NCBI GenBank assembly: GCA_964394795.1
Contig: CAYMYX010000002.1
Coordinates: 1 to 64,000, forward strand
Length of the DNA stretch: 64,000 nt
DNA from: CAYFUF01 sp964394795
Lineage (GTDB): Bacteria; Bacillota; Clostridia; Tissierellales; Peptoniphilaceae
Direction: 5' to 3'
Below are positions 1 to 8,103 of this stretch, piece after piece; within the stretch, counting starts at the first letter, position 1, and each line of letters opens with the position of its first letter. A program made the translations under genes and the position numbers. Below the pieces are notes generated by a model. That model saw nothing but the letters and a program-made list of their open reading frames with translations. It was not told the DNA's origin and searched no databases.

Positions 1-2
1 AA

Positions 3-1544
3 GAAAAAACGGATAGCGAAATCGCAGGTCTAAAAGATAGCTATCAGAATAAAATGATATCCAAGAAAGCTTTCGAGACAGAAAAGAAAGCTAAAACAAG
101 AGCATATGACAAGGATAAAACTGCCTTGGCTTATCTCAATCCGAAAACTTCCCTGGAAGAAGAGATAAAGAATATTAAGCATCATCAGAAGATGGATACC
201 CAGACGAATCTCAACGTTCTTGATTCCGAAATCTCTGACGCTAGGCGGAAGACGCCGATTGAAGTCGAAAAGCAAAGACCGATATTTGCTTATTTGACGT
301 TCCTCATTCCAGGCCTTGGTCAACTTCTCAATAAACAATATGCCAAAGCAATTTTCTTCTTCATCGGTACCTTATTCATCTATCTGATTGCCATACCCTA
401 TGCATTGGGTTATGGAAACTATCAAGGTGAAGGTATCGCGGGCTTAATCAACTTGGCCGAAGGGGGAGCAAAGCTCGACCGATCTATCCTCTTCATGATC
501 GAAGGAATTATCGCAGTCATGTTCCTGTTGATTTCTCTGTTCATCATGGTTGCGTCCTTCAAGGATGTATTGAAGGTGGAAAAAAACACTATAGCTGGTA
601 TCAGACCAAAGACTTGGAAGGAAACAAAGAAGACCGTTGGAACAGATGGTTTTCCATACCTCATCACGACTCCGGCGTTGTTGGTCATCTTGTTTATTGT
701 CCTTGTACCAATCATCACGGCTATCCTGATATCGTTTACCAACTATGACCCCTCTCACCAGAACAAGTTTAATTGGATCGGCTTATCTAACTATGCAACA
801 ATTGCAACTGGTCAGGGTATCGCGGGTAAGGCGTTCTGGCTCATCTTAGGATGGACGTTGATTTGGACTTTAGGTGCATCAACATTAGCAATCGTCATCG
901 GTTTCGTGTTAGCCCTCCTCGTCAACAACAAGCGTGTTATTGGTAAGAAGTTCTTCCGAACAGTTTATTTGTTACCATGGGCAATCCCCGCCTTTATTAC
1001 GATTATGTTTTTCTCCATCATGGCCTCCCGAGGGGGTGTTATACCAACCACCATTGAGTCCTTGTTTGGCGTTTCCTTAGATATCAAGAATAATGCGATT
1101 TATACCAGACTAGCCCTCATTATGCTTCAAGGATGGTTGGGTAATGCTTACGTCTTCTTGCTATCGACGGGTGTAATGCAAGGCATCCCAGATGACTTGT
1201 ATGAGGCAGCTTCCATTGATGGCGCGACTGGAATACAGCAGACGACGAGAATTACTATTCCCCTAGTCTTGTACCAGATTGCACCAATCCTCATCAACCA
1301 ATACACCTTTAACTTCAATAACTTCTCCATTATCTACCTGTTCAACCAGGGTGGACCGTTCAACCCAAGTTTATATGGAAACTTAGCAGGATCTACCGAC
1401 ATCTTAATTTCCTATATTTACAAGTTGACCATGGAGAATCAATACCAAGCGATAGGTGCTGCTATTACCGTATTTATTTCCATCGTACTGATGTTCATCT
1501 CGTACCTGGGTTACCGCAATACCGCAGCATTTAAGGAGGACTAG
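3..1544 (+). CDS. Carbohydrate ABC transporter permease, MalF/MalC type (5' end may be cut by window)
   Basis: Membrane subunit of a sugar importer, partner of the next two genes. The reading frame is open to the window edge. The first ATG at 54 has no ribosome binding site, so the true start may lie upstream; counted from that ATG the protein is 496 residues. After a charged N-terminal region comes a hydrophobic segment with PGLGQLLNKQ near residue 90, an N-terminal extension seen in Gram-positive MalC-like permeases. Several membrane segments follow, then the EAA loop that docks the ATPase (EAASIDGATG, near residue 385). The substrate cannot be read from sequence; maltodextrin is inferred from the LacI regulator and the glycogen genes in the same window. 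A solute-binding protein is not visible and may lie upstream. Confidence 0.85.
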   Translation, partial: EKTDSEIAGLKDSYQNKMISKKAFETEKKAKTRAYDKDKTALAYLNPKTSLEEEIKNIKHHQKMDTQTNLNVLDSEISDARRKTPIEVEKQRPIFAYLTFLIPGLGQLLNKQYAKAIFFFIGTLFIYLIAIPYALGYGNYQGEGIAGLINLAEGGAKLDRSILFMIEGIIAVMFLLISLFIMVASFKDVLKVEKNTIAGIRPKTWKETKKTVGTDGFPYLITTPALLVILFIVLVPIITAILISFTNYDPSHQNKFNWIGLSNYATIATGQGIAGKAFWLILGWTLIWTLGASTLAIVIGFVLALLVNNKRVIGKKFFRTVYLLPWAIPAFITIMFFSIMASRGGVIPTTIESLFGVSLDIKNNAIYTRLALIMLQGWLGNAYVFLLSTGVMQGIPDDLYEAASIDGATGIQQTTRITIPLVLYQIAPILINQYTFNFNNFSIIYLFNQGGPFNPSLYGNLAGSTDILISYIYKLTMENQYQAIGAAITVFISIVLMFISYLGYRNTAAFKED

Positions 1545-1545
1545 C

Positions 1546-2430
1546 ATGAAAAAGAAAGATAATCTCTATTTATCCGATATGCAACCTTTGTCTGCTGTGG
1601 GAAAAGCGACGCTAGGTTTTTCCTATGTGATCATGTTCCTATGGGCAGCCATCATTCTCGTGCCTTTGATTATCATGGTGGTATCCAGTTTTAATGGTAA
1701 CCAAGGTCGGAACATTTCATTAACCGCAGAATTCATATTCTCCTTTGAGAATTTCACTTACCTCTTTGAAGAGACTCACTTCTTACAATGGGTATGGAAT
1801 ACCATAAAAATTGCGGTAATTACGACGTTACTGACATTAATCATTGTATCCTTTACCGGTTACGCTTACTCCCGCTTCCGCTTCAAGGGGAAGAGAATGA
1901 GCTTGCTTGCCATCATGCTGATTCAAACCATTCCCGCCTTCGCAGGAATAACAGCCTACTTCGCCATCCACTCGATTATCTCGGGGGTTGTGCCGGTCTT
2001 TAGTCGAACGGCCATGCTGATTCTCATCTATGCCGGTGGTGGTATCGCAGCGAACACCTTTATTTTGAAAGGTTACCTCGACTCCATCTCACCAGAGCTA
2101 GATGACGCAGCGCGTATTGATGGTTGTTCCAACATGCAGGTGTATCGCTTAATCATCATGCCGATTGCAAGACCGATGCTTGCCATCATCGCCTTACAAT
2201 CCTTTATCGGGCCATTCCTGGATTACATGATGCCTAAGATCCTCTTAACGAATCCACAGGATTACACCCTGGCAACCGGCCTATTTACACTTATTGCCGA
2301 TGAACGTACGATGAACGGTCCAGCTTTTGCTGCAGGTGGTTTCTTATCTGCAATTCCTGTCATGTTGCTGTTTTTAGCATTGCAAGATCAACTGGTATCT
2401 GGATTAGCTTCTGGATCAGTTAAAGGCTAA
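1546..2430 (+). CDS. Carbohydrate ABC transporter permease, MalG type
   Basis: Second membrane subunit of the sugar importer, 294 residues, a usual length for MalG-like permeases. It starts one base after the first permease stops, with AGGAGG inside the end of that gene, so the two are co-translated. Visible features are a first membrane helix near residues 25-45, several more hydrophobic segments, and an EAA-type loop (ELDDAARIDGCSN, near residue 185) that contacts the ATPase. Family knowledge places it as the partner of the MalF-type subunit. The specific sugar is inference. Confidence 0.87.
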   Translation: MKKKDNLYLSDMQPLSAVGKATLGFSYVIMFLWAAIILVPLIIMVVSSFNGNQGRNISLTAEFIFSFENFTYLFEETHFLQWVWNTIKIAVITTLLTLIIVSFTGYAYSRFRFKGKRMSLLAIMLIQTIPAFAGITAYFAIHSIISGVVPVFSRTAMLILIYAGGGIAANTFILKGYLDSISPELDDAARIDGCSNMQVYRLIIMPIARPMLAIIALQSFIGPFLDYMMPKILLTNPQDYTLATGLFTLIADERTMNGPAFAAGGFLSAIPVMLLFLALQDQLVSGLASGSVKG

Positions 2431-2440
2431 GGAGAAAGTA

Positions 2441-3526
2441 ATGAAAGTAAGTTTGAATAATTTAGGAAAGAAGTATGAAGGAAGAGAAAAGTTTACTATC
2501 CGTCATATTGACTTAGAAATAGATGATCAAGACTTTTGTGTAATCCTTGGCCCATCAGGTTGCGGAAAATCCACCTTGCTAAGAATGATTGCCGGTCTTA
2601 ACTCCATCACCGAAGGTGAACTCTACTTCGATGACAAACTAATGAATAAGGTAGAGCCTAAGGATAGGGACATCGCTATGGTATTCCAATCCTACGCCCT
2701 CTATCCCCATATGACCGTGTACGATAATATGGCCTTCGCTTTGAAGATGAATAAGGAAAGAAAAGAAGTCATCCACGAGCGGGTTATGGAGGCGGCAGAA
2801 ACTCTACAAATTTCCGATTATCTCTATTCTAGACCTTCGGACATCTCCGGTGGTCAACGGCAGAGAGTTGCGCTAGGCCGGGCCATGGTCCGTAAACCAG
2901 CTGTCTTCCTCATGGATGAGCCTCTATCCAACTTGGATGCCAAGCTTCGTGAGCATATGCGCGTTGAGCTTGTTCGCCTTCACAAGCAACTAGAGACGAC
3001 GTCCATTTACGTTACCCACGATCAAACTGAGGCAATGACGATGGCAACCAAAATCGTCCTCCTAGACCAAGGTATCATCCAACAGGTGGGTAAACCTGAA
3101 GAGTTCTATAACCGTCCGGAAAACCTGTTTGTTGCCGGCTTTATCGGCTCACCAACGATGAATATCATCAAGGGTAGCATCAAGAATGGACACTTTGTCA
3201 ATGAGTCCGGATTGATTGATGTTGTTCCTTTAGAGTCCACTCAAGAACTCCTGAAGGACTATGAAGGAAAACCGGTTTATCTGGGCATCCGTTCTGAACG
3301 TTTCTTACCTCATAAAGAGGAAAAGAGCTCAATCAATACCAAAATTGACGTTATCGAAATGCTGGGTAAGGAACAGCTTCTCTATACCCAGATGAAAGAC
3401 GGCACCGATTTGGTTATCAGCCAACCTGGCCACTTTGAGTATGCTGCAGACGAATCCCACAACTTCACTTTTGATCCGGAAGCTCTTCATTTCTTCGATG
3501 GCGAAACCACCCAACGGATCAATTAA
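2441..3526 (+). CDS. Sugar ABC transporter ATP-binding protein, MsmK/UgpC/MalK type
   Basis: ATPase that powers the importer encoded just upstream. It has Walker A GPSGCGKST at residues 37-45, Q-loop VFQSYALYPHM, signature SGGQRQRVALGR, Walker B VFLMDEPLSNLDA and the switch histidine in VTHD. The C-terminal 120 or so residues match the regulatory TOBE region of the MalK/MsmK/UgpC group. Its 361 residues are typical. The gene begins 10 bases after the second permease with GGAG upstream of the ATG. In several Gram-positives one such ATPase serves many importers; here it sits in the operon, so it may be dedicated. Confidence 0.9.
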   Translation: MKVSLNNLGKKYEGREKFTIRHIDLEIDDQDFCVILGPSGCGKSTLLRMIAGLNSITEGELYFDDKLMNKVEPKDRDIAMVFQSYALYPHMTVYDNMAFALKMNKERKEVIHERVMEAAETLQISDYLYSRPSDISGGQRQRVALGRAMVRKPAVFLMDEPLSNLDAKLREHMRVELVRLHKQLETTSIYVTHDQTEAMTMATKIVLLDQGIIQQVGKPEEFYNRPENLFVAGFIGSPTMNIIKGSIKNGHFVNESGLIDVVPLESTQELLKDYEGKPVYLGIRSERFLPHKEEKSSINTKIDVIEMLGKEQLLYTQMKDGTDLVISQPGHFEYAADESHNFTFDPEALHFFDGETTQRIN

Positions 3527-3574
3527 CAGAACCGCTTATGCGGAAGTTACTGTATCAGTAGAAACGAGCTTACG

Positions 3575-4555
3575 ATGAAGAGAAAAGTAACCATTAGAGA
3601 AGTGGCGAACTTAGCAGGTGTAAGCATTTCAACGGTATCCCGAGTAGTTTCCGGATCCGATATTGTAAAAGACAGCACGGTAGAGCGGGTGAGGGAGGCA
3701 ATCCAAAAAACAGGTTACCGACCCAACTACAATGCTCAGGCCTTGGCTAAATCAGCCACCGATACCGTCTGTGTCGTAGTCGACCGAAGTCCAACATCAT
3801 CCCTTGGTAACACCTATTTCGTCGATATCATCGATGCGATAGCGACCGAGTTGGACAGCTACGAGAAGGACCTCCTCCTAGCATTCACCGGCAGAAAAGA
3901 AGAAGATGAGCAGGTCAGAAAGTTGGCGGAAAGCAATAAGATTGACGGCGTAATCAAGCTATCGGTCACGGAACATGACAGGTCTTTGGATTATCTGGCG
4001 CAAAATGGGATTCCCACTGTAGTCGTCGGAAATCCAAGAGGGCGAAACTTCCTCTTTGTGGATAATGATAATGAGAGGGCAATGTATGAGGCAACCTCCT
4101 ATATCATAGAGCAAGGCCACAAGCGTATTGCCTTCGTCGCCGGAGCCAAGGAGTATGTGGTAACCAACGACCGTCTCCAAGGTTTTCAACGAGCGATGGA
4201 AGAGAGCAAAATTCCCTACGATGAGAACGACTTATATTTCGGTGACTTTACTACCGAGAGTGGTTATATAGTCGCAGATAAGCTTTTTGAGAAAGATTAC
4301 ACTGCCGTCGCTTCAACAGATGATCTCTTGGCTATCGGTATCTTGCAAAAAGCCTATGAACAAGGAAGAGAAATGCAGGCGGTTGGGTTCAACGACTCAG
4401 AGCTTGGCTTGATGTTTCAAAACCAGCTGTCCACCGTGGATATTCACGTTAAGGAGTTGGGCGCTACAGCAGTCCAGCTTCTGATGAACCTTATTGAACA
4501 CGATGGTAAGATGGATTCCAAAATTGTGGATACCCATATCATCAAGCGCTGGTAA
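3575..4555 (+). CDS. LacI-family transcriptional regulator, MalR-like
   Basis: Probable local repressor of the sugar importer genes before it. The N-terminal LacI helix-turn-helix (TIREVANLAGVSISTVSRVV, residues 5-24) is followed by the hinge (ALAKSATDTV) and a periplasmic-binding-protein-like effector domain with the conserved GFND motif. The length of 326 residues is normal. It begins 48 bases after the ATPase gene with only a weak ribosome binding site; a small CCGC-TTAT-GCGG hairpin sits between them. MalR is inferred from context. The second LacI protein in the window, at 50613, is more CcpA-like. Confidence 0.85.
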   Translation: MKRKVTIREVANLAGVSISTVSRVVSGSDIVKDSTVERVREAIQKTGYRPNYNAQALAKSATDTVCVVVDRSPTSSLGNTYFVDIIDAIATELDSYEKDLLLAFTGRKEEDEQVRKLAESNKIDGVIKLSVTEHDRSLDYLAQNGIPTVVVGNPRGRNFLFVDNDNERAMYEATSYIIEQGHKRIAFVAGAKEYVVTNDRLQGFQRAMEESKIPYDENDLYFGDFTTESGYIVADKLFEKDYTAVASTDDLLAIGILQKAYEQGREMQAVGFNDSELGLMFQNQLSTVDIHVKELGATAVQLLMNLIEHDGKMDSKIVDTHIIKRW

Positions 4556-4576
4556 ACATCGAAATATCAACACACC

Positions 4577-4640
4577 CTTGCTGGGTTAATCCAGGTCGAC
4601 GCTCAAAGAAATTTGATTTGACAAGGATTAACCCAGCAAG
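4577..4640. repeat. 16-bp perfect inverted repeat overlapping the infC promoter
   Basis: The left arm at 4577-4592 and the right arm at 4625-4640 are exact reverse complements, 16 of 16, separated by 32 bases. Each arm contains a near-palindrome (GGGTTAATCC / GGATTAACCC). The right arm, with one preceding base, is exactly the spacer between the -35 and -10 of the infC promoter. It could be a pair of operator sites or, as RNA, a large-loop hairpin at the end of the lacI transcript; no T-tract follows it. Confidence 0.8.
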
Positions 4641-4646
4641 TATAAT
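4618..4646 (+). promoter_or_regulatory. Consensus sigma-A promoter of the infC operon
   Basis: TTGACA at 4618-4623 and TATAAT at 4641-4646 are both perfect consensus, with a 17-base spacer. Transcription would begin near 4653 and give a leader of about 140 nt before infC. The spacer carries one arm of the 16-bp inverted repeat, so a protein bound there would block RNA polymerase. Confidence 0.88.
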
Positions 4647-4652
4647 TGAGAA

Positions 4653-4783
4653 GATATAAAGCAGAGTACCCACTCTCACCGACAACATATGTTACTCGGT
4701 TATTTCTGAAAAGTCATAAAAGATTAACTTTTATTTGGCGTGTTTATTCAGTAGTGGGCTTCTGCCCACTACTTTTTATTTTA
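4653..4783 (+). ncRNA. L20-type ribosomal protein leader of infC-rpmI-rplT
   Basis: Leader between the consensus promoter and infC. It ends in an intrinsic terminator, and CCCACT at 4669-4674 can pair with AGTGGG at 4753-4758, the left arm of that terminator, so terminator and antiterminator are alternatives. In Bacillota such leaders bind L20, the last product of this operon, and attenuate transcription. The start coordinate is the predicted +1; the L20 assignment rests on gene context and the competing pairings. Confidence 0.72.
4751..4781 (+). terminator. Attenuator terminator before infC
   Basis: Nine-base-pair stem GTAGTGGGC / GCCCACTAC with a TTCT loop, followed by TTTTTATTTT. It ends just before the infC ribosome binding site, so it acts as a regulated attenuator of the operon. 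Confidence 0.85.
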
Positions 4784-4794
4784 GGAGGTTAATT

Positions 4795-5310
4795 ATTAAA
4801 GAACAAGCTATTAACGAAGAGATTCGTGCTAAAGAAGTCCGACTCATTGATGAGAATGGCGAACAAATAGGTATCGTACCTTTTGATGAAGCTAATGAAA
4901 GAGCCGCTTCTGTCCATATGGACCTCGTGCTCATGTCTCCCGATGCTAAGCCACCAGTATGCAAGATCATGGATTATGGTAAGTTTCGTTACGACACCAT
5001 GAAGCGGATGAAAGATCAAAAGAAGAACCAAAAAAATGCAGAACTAAAAGAAATCCGTTTTTCTCCAAGCATCGAGTCCCATGACCTTGAAGTGAAGGCA
5101 AAGAAAGCAAATGAATTTCTTGCTGACGGCGATAAGGTCAAGGTTAGCGTCCGTTTCCGCGGTCGTGAACTGGGTCACACTGAGATTGGTAAAGTAGTTC
5201 TTGATGAATTTGCTGAATTAACAGCAGACAACGGCGTTGTCGAAAGTAAACCAAAAATGGAAGGACGTAGCATGGTTATGTTCCTTTCTCCTATAGCAGA
5301 AAAAGAGTAA
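4795..5310 (+). CDS. infC: Translation initiation factor IF-3
   Basis: Binds the 30S subunit, discriminates the initiator tRNA and prevents premature 50S joining. I set the start at the ATT codon at 4795: AGGAGG at 4783-4788 lies six bases upstream and the product IKEQAINEEIRAKEVRLI aligns with IF-3 N-termini, giving 171 residues (usual 170-180). AUU starts in infC are known to allow IF-3 to repress its own translation. An upstream in-frame ATG at 4735 lies before the attenuator hairpin and is not credible. The N-terminal domain, lysine-rich linker (RMKDQKKNQKN) and C-terminal domain (KEIRFSPSIESHD) are all visible. First gene of infC-rpmI-rplT. Confidence 0.95.
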   Translation: MKEQAINEEIRAKEVRLIDENGEQIGIVPFDEANERAASVHMDLVLMSPDAKPPVCKIMDYGKFRYDTMKRMKDQKKNQKNAELKEIRFSPSIESHDLEVKAKKANEFLADGDKVKVSVRFRGRELGHTEIGKVVLDEFAELTADNGVVESKPKMEGRSMVMFLSPIAEKE

Positions 5311-5329
5311 GTTTGAATTGGAGGATGAC

Positions 5330-5533
5330 ATGGGAAATAAAGTCAAAATGAAAACACACCGTGGCTCAGCTAAGCGTTTTAAGAGAACAGGAACCGGTAA
5401 GCTCAAGCGCTTCAAGAGTGGTAAGAGCCACATGACAGGTAAGTACGCAGCAAAGAGAATCAGAAGCTTAAGAAAGTCTGATTTAGTAAGCCCTGGCGAT
5501 ATGAAACGTATCGACCAAATGTTACCACGATAG
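5330..5533 (+). CDS. rpmI: 50S ribosomal protein L35
   Basis: Small basic protein of the large ribosomal subunit, 67 residues. The ATG at 5330 is preceded by GGAGG at 5320-5324; the TTG at 5318 overlaps that ribosome binding site and is rejected. The sequence has the typical L35 features KMKTHRGSAKRFK near the start and KSGKSHMTGKY in the middle, and is rich in Lys and Arg. It lies 19 bases after infC and 9 bases before rplT. Confidence 0.95.
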   Translation: MGNKVKMKTHRGSAKRFKRTGTGKLKRFKSGKSHMTGKYAAKRIRSLRKSDLVSPGDMKRIDQMLPR

Positions 5534-5542
5534 GAGGAAAAA

Positions 5543-5911
5543 ATGGCTAGAGTAAAAGGTGCTGTAAACGCAAAGAAGAATCACAAGGCGATCCTCCGTC
5601 AAGCAAAAGGCTACTACGGTGGTAAATCAAAGCTTTTCAAGACTGCTAAGCAAGCAGTTATCCGTTCATTAAGCTATGCTTATGTGGGAAGAAAGCAAAG
5701 AAAGCGTAACTTCCGCCGCCTATGGATTGCACGTATCAACGCTGCATGCCGCAACAACGGAACAAACTATTCACGTTTTATCAGCGGATTGAAGAAGAGC
5801 AACGTCGATGTAAACCGCAAGATCCTTGCTGACATCGCGGTAAGAGAACCTGAACACTTTACAAAATTAGTGGAATTGGCTAACGAAGCCAATGAGAAGG
5901 TCACGGCATAA
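5543..5911 (+). CDS. rplT: 50S ribosomal protein L20
   Basis: Large-subunit protein needed early in 50S assembly and, in this operon type, the feedback regulator that binds the leader RNA. It has 122 residues with a basic N-terminal extension (MARVKGAVNAKKNHKAIL) and the globular RNA-binding half (RRLWIARINAACRNNGTNYS). It starts nine bases after rpmI with GGAGG, and an intrinsic terminator follows the stop codon, ending the operon. Confidence 0.96.
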   Translation: MARVKGAVNAKKNHKAILRQAKGYYGGKSKLFKTAKQAVIRSLSYAYVGRKQRKRNFRRLWIARINAACRNNGTNYSRFISGLKKSNVDVNRKILADIAVREPEHFTKLVELANEANEKVTA

Positions 5912-5919
5912 ATCTATGG

Positions 5920-5942
5920 AGAGCCCATTAGGGCTCTTTTTT
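5920..5942 (+). terminator. Terminator of infC-rpmI-rplT
   Basis: AGAGCCC / GGGCTCT stem with an ATTA loop and a run of T, immediately after rplT. Confidence 0.88.
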
Positions 5943-5990
5943 ATTGCCAGAATAGACGAAAGAAATACTTTATTATTTAGGAATAAGGCA

Positions 5991-5996
5991 TATAAT
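5991..5996 (+). promoter_or_regulatory. Candidate -10 element for ktrB
   Basis: TATAAT about 50 bases before the ktrB ATG, after the rplT terminator, so a new promoter is expected here. No good -35 is visible at the right distance (CTTTAT or TTTATT only). Confidence 0.45.
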
Positions 5997-6009
5997 TATC
6001 TTGATTTGT

Positions 6010-6029
6010 ATAACGAAGTTTTTCGTTAT
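6010..6029 (+). other. Perfect hairpin just before the ktrB ribosome binding site
   Basis: ATAACGAA - GTTT - TTCGTTAT forms an 8-bp stem with a four-base loop and ends four bases before AGGAGG. No T-tract follows, so it is not a terminator. It could affect translation or message stability. Confidence 0.6.
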
Positions 6030-6043
6030 TCATAGGAGGGATT

Positions 6044-7402
6044 ATGGAAAAACCAAAAATGGAAAATACGTTGAAGCGAAGGTTGATGAAAAATCCACCT
6101 TTGTTTTTCTTATTAGCATATTTAGTCGTCATAGCTACGGGAACATTCCTGTTAATGCTACCAATTTCCAGCCAAAGCGGGGAGGTCACTTCGGTGTTCG
6201 ATTCCCTCTTTGTCACAACATCAGCCGTGTGCGTTACGGGCCTTACCCCAGTGATCACCGCTGAGCATTGGACAACCTTCGGTCATGTAGTCATCCTCTT
6301 ATTAATACAATTAGGTGGGCTTGGTATCGCCACTGCTTTCGCCGCCTTAGGTCTGATTACAAAGCAAAAGTTCTCGATGGCGGGCAGACGACTAATGATG
6401 GAAGAGAAAGGACAATCGGGCTTGACCGGTATGGTTAAGCTAATCCGTTTCATCCTCATTTCAACATTTGCTATCGAGGCAGTGGGGGCTTTCCTGTTAT
6501 CGATTGACTTCGTACCTCGTTACGGTTTGAGGGGAATATGGTATGCAGTCTTCCATTCGATATCCGCTTTCTGTAATGCGGGTTTCGATATTCTCGGACC
6601 TGTGAGCTTGTCAGACTTTTCCGGAAATGTGTTGGTCATCTTAACCATCAGTTTTCTTATCGTCATCGCCGGATTGGGCTACGTCGTCTATTTAGATGTT
6701 CTCCGCAAGGATGGGAATGAACGAATCCGCTTCCACAGCAAACTCGTTTTCATGATAACAGGAATCCTTCTTGTTGTTGGCACTTTAGGTACTTATCTGT
6801 TGGAAAGAACGAATCCTGGAACGCTAGGGCAGATGGCTGGTGAAGGGGAGAAGATACTAAACGCTTTCTTCCAAGCGGTTACCACGAGAACGGCCGGTTA
6901 CTTTTCCTTTGACCAGGCTTCTATGACAACGGCAGGCGCATTCTTAAGTATTTGCTTAATGTTTATTGGGGGATCACCAGGAGGTGTTGCCGGTGGTATT
7001 AAGACTACCACGATAGCAGCAATATTGGTGGGAACCAAGAATGAAATAAAGGGATCGGAAGACAGTCCTATCTTTAACCGCAACATACCGGCTGAAACCA
7101 TTCACAAGGCTTTTATGATCTTTATGAGTGCCTTTTTGTGGTGTGTAGTGGTCGTCTTTATCTTATCCATCACAGACCCTCAAGTTAGCCTGTTGGATAA
7201 CATTTATGAAGTGGTATCTGCATTTGGTACGGTAGGATTAACCAGAAATGTAACACCGGGACTTAGTGAAATCGGCGAGGTCATTATCTCCGCTACGATG
7301 CTTTACGGCAAGCTTGGCCCATTAACCGTCTTGTATGCGGTCTCCCCTCATGAAAGAAAACCACTTTCAAGAAAAGCAGAAGAGAAAATTTTAGTAGGAT
7401 AA
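6044..7402 (+). CDS. ktrB: Potassium uptake membrane protein, KtrB/TrkH family
   Basis: Ion-conducting subunit of a K+ uptake system, 452 residues, nearer KtrB than the longer TrkH. The four pore loops each carry the selectivity glycine: SAVCVTGLT (residues 60-68), ISAFCNAGFD, TRTAGYFSFD and FGTVGLTRN. About eight membrane helices are apparent. The ATG follows AGGAGG at 6034-6039. The regulatory subunit KtrA is encoded next, 41 bases downstream. Family knowledge makes it Na+-dependent K+ uptake; the ion dependence cannot be read here. Confidence 0.92.
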   Translation: MEKPKMENTLKRRLMKNPPLFFLLAYLVVIATGTFLLMLPISSQSGEVTSVFDSLFVTTSAVCVTGLTPVITAEHWTTFGHVVILLLIQLGGLGIATAFAALGLITKQKFSMAGRRLMMEEKGQSGLTGMVKLIRFILISTFAIEAVGAFLLSIDFVPRYGLRGIWYAVFHSISAFCNAGFDILGPVSLSDFSGNVLVILTISFLIVIAGLGYVVYLDVLRKDGNERIRFHSKLVFMITGILLVVGTLGTYLLERTNPGTLGQMAGEGEKILNAFFQAVTTRTAGYFSFDQASMTTAGAFLSICLMFIGGSPGGVAGGIKTTTIAAILVGTKNEIKGSEDSPIFNRNIPAETIHKAFMIFMSAFLWCVVVVFILSITDPQVSLLDNIYEVVSAFGTVGLTRNVTPGLSEIGEVIISATMLYGKLGPLTVLYAVSPHERKPLSRKAEEKILVG

Positions 7403-7443
7403 ACAGATCCTAGTTAGTATAGAAATATTCGGAGGAAATTATC

Positions 7444-8103
7444 TTGAAACATCTAAGTTCATTCGCAGTAATCGGTTGCGGCCGTTTCGGTGGCAACCTT
7501 GCGCTAACTCTTTCCCAATTAGGCAATGAGGTGCTCGTCGTGGATAAAGACGAAAACAAAGTAAATGACCTGGCTGAATTTGTGACTTATGCCGTACAAG
7601 CAGACGTCGGCCAAGAAGGCGCCCTCGATGAGATAGGTTTGCGAAATGTTGATACGGCAGTTATCGCCACTAGCTCAAACTTTGAAGCCAGCATTATGGC
7701 CACGGCTATTTGCAAAGAAAAGGGAATTAAAAACATCATTGCAAAGGCAAAGAGTGAGCAACATGCCAAAATTCTGGAACAAGTTGGGGCTAACCGCACC
7801 ATTCTGCCAGAAAGAGATATGGGCATTCGCCTTGGCCACTCCCTTTCACGGTCATCCATATATGATTATATCGAGTTGGATACCGATCACTCCATTGTAG
7901 AACTTGTCGTACCCGACGCGTGGATAGGTAAATCCTTGGAGTCATTAGACGTTCGCAAGAATTACGATGTGAGCATTATTGGCATACTCAATACAAATTA
8001 TTCCAATATCAATCCCAGCCCGGATGATGTTTTCCGTGAACATGACAGGCTCCTCATCCTTGGTACTTCCGATAAAGTACTAGAAATTGAGCAGTTGCAA
8101 TGA
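7444..8103 (+). CDS. ktrA: Potassium uptake regulatory protein, KtrA (RCK domains)
   Basis: Cytoplasmic ring-forming subunit that gates KtrB on nucleotide binding. It has 219 residues: an N-terminal Rossmann RCK_N domain with GCGRFGGNLA at residues 11-20 and the acidic strand end VVDKDENK, then an RCK_C domain from about residue 135 (ELVVPDAWIGKSLESLD). The start is TTG with GGAGG upstream. The stop overlaps the start of the methyltransferase gene by four bases (ATGA). Confidence 0.92.
   Translation: MKHLSSFAVIGCGRFGGNLALTLSQLGNEVLVVDKDENKVNDLAEFVTYAVQADVGQEGALDEIGLRNVDTAVIATSSNFEASIMATAICKEKGIKNIIAKAKSEQHAKILEQVGANRTILPERDMGIRLGHSLSRSSIYDYIELDTDHSIVELVVPDAWIGKSLESLDVRKNYDVSIIGILNTNYSNINPSPDDVFREHDRLLILGTSDKVLEIEQLQ

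Noticed and set aside
3527..3574. CCGC-TTAT-GCGG hairpin as a terminator before the LacI gene
   Set aside because: Only four strong pairs and no T-tract.
4735..4794. ATG at 4735 as the infC start
   Set aside because: It lies upstream of the attenuator hairpin and has no ribosome binding site; AGGAGG fits the ATT at 4795 and the IF-3 N-terminus begins there.
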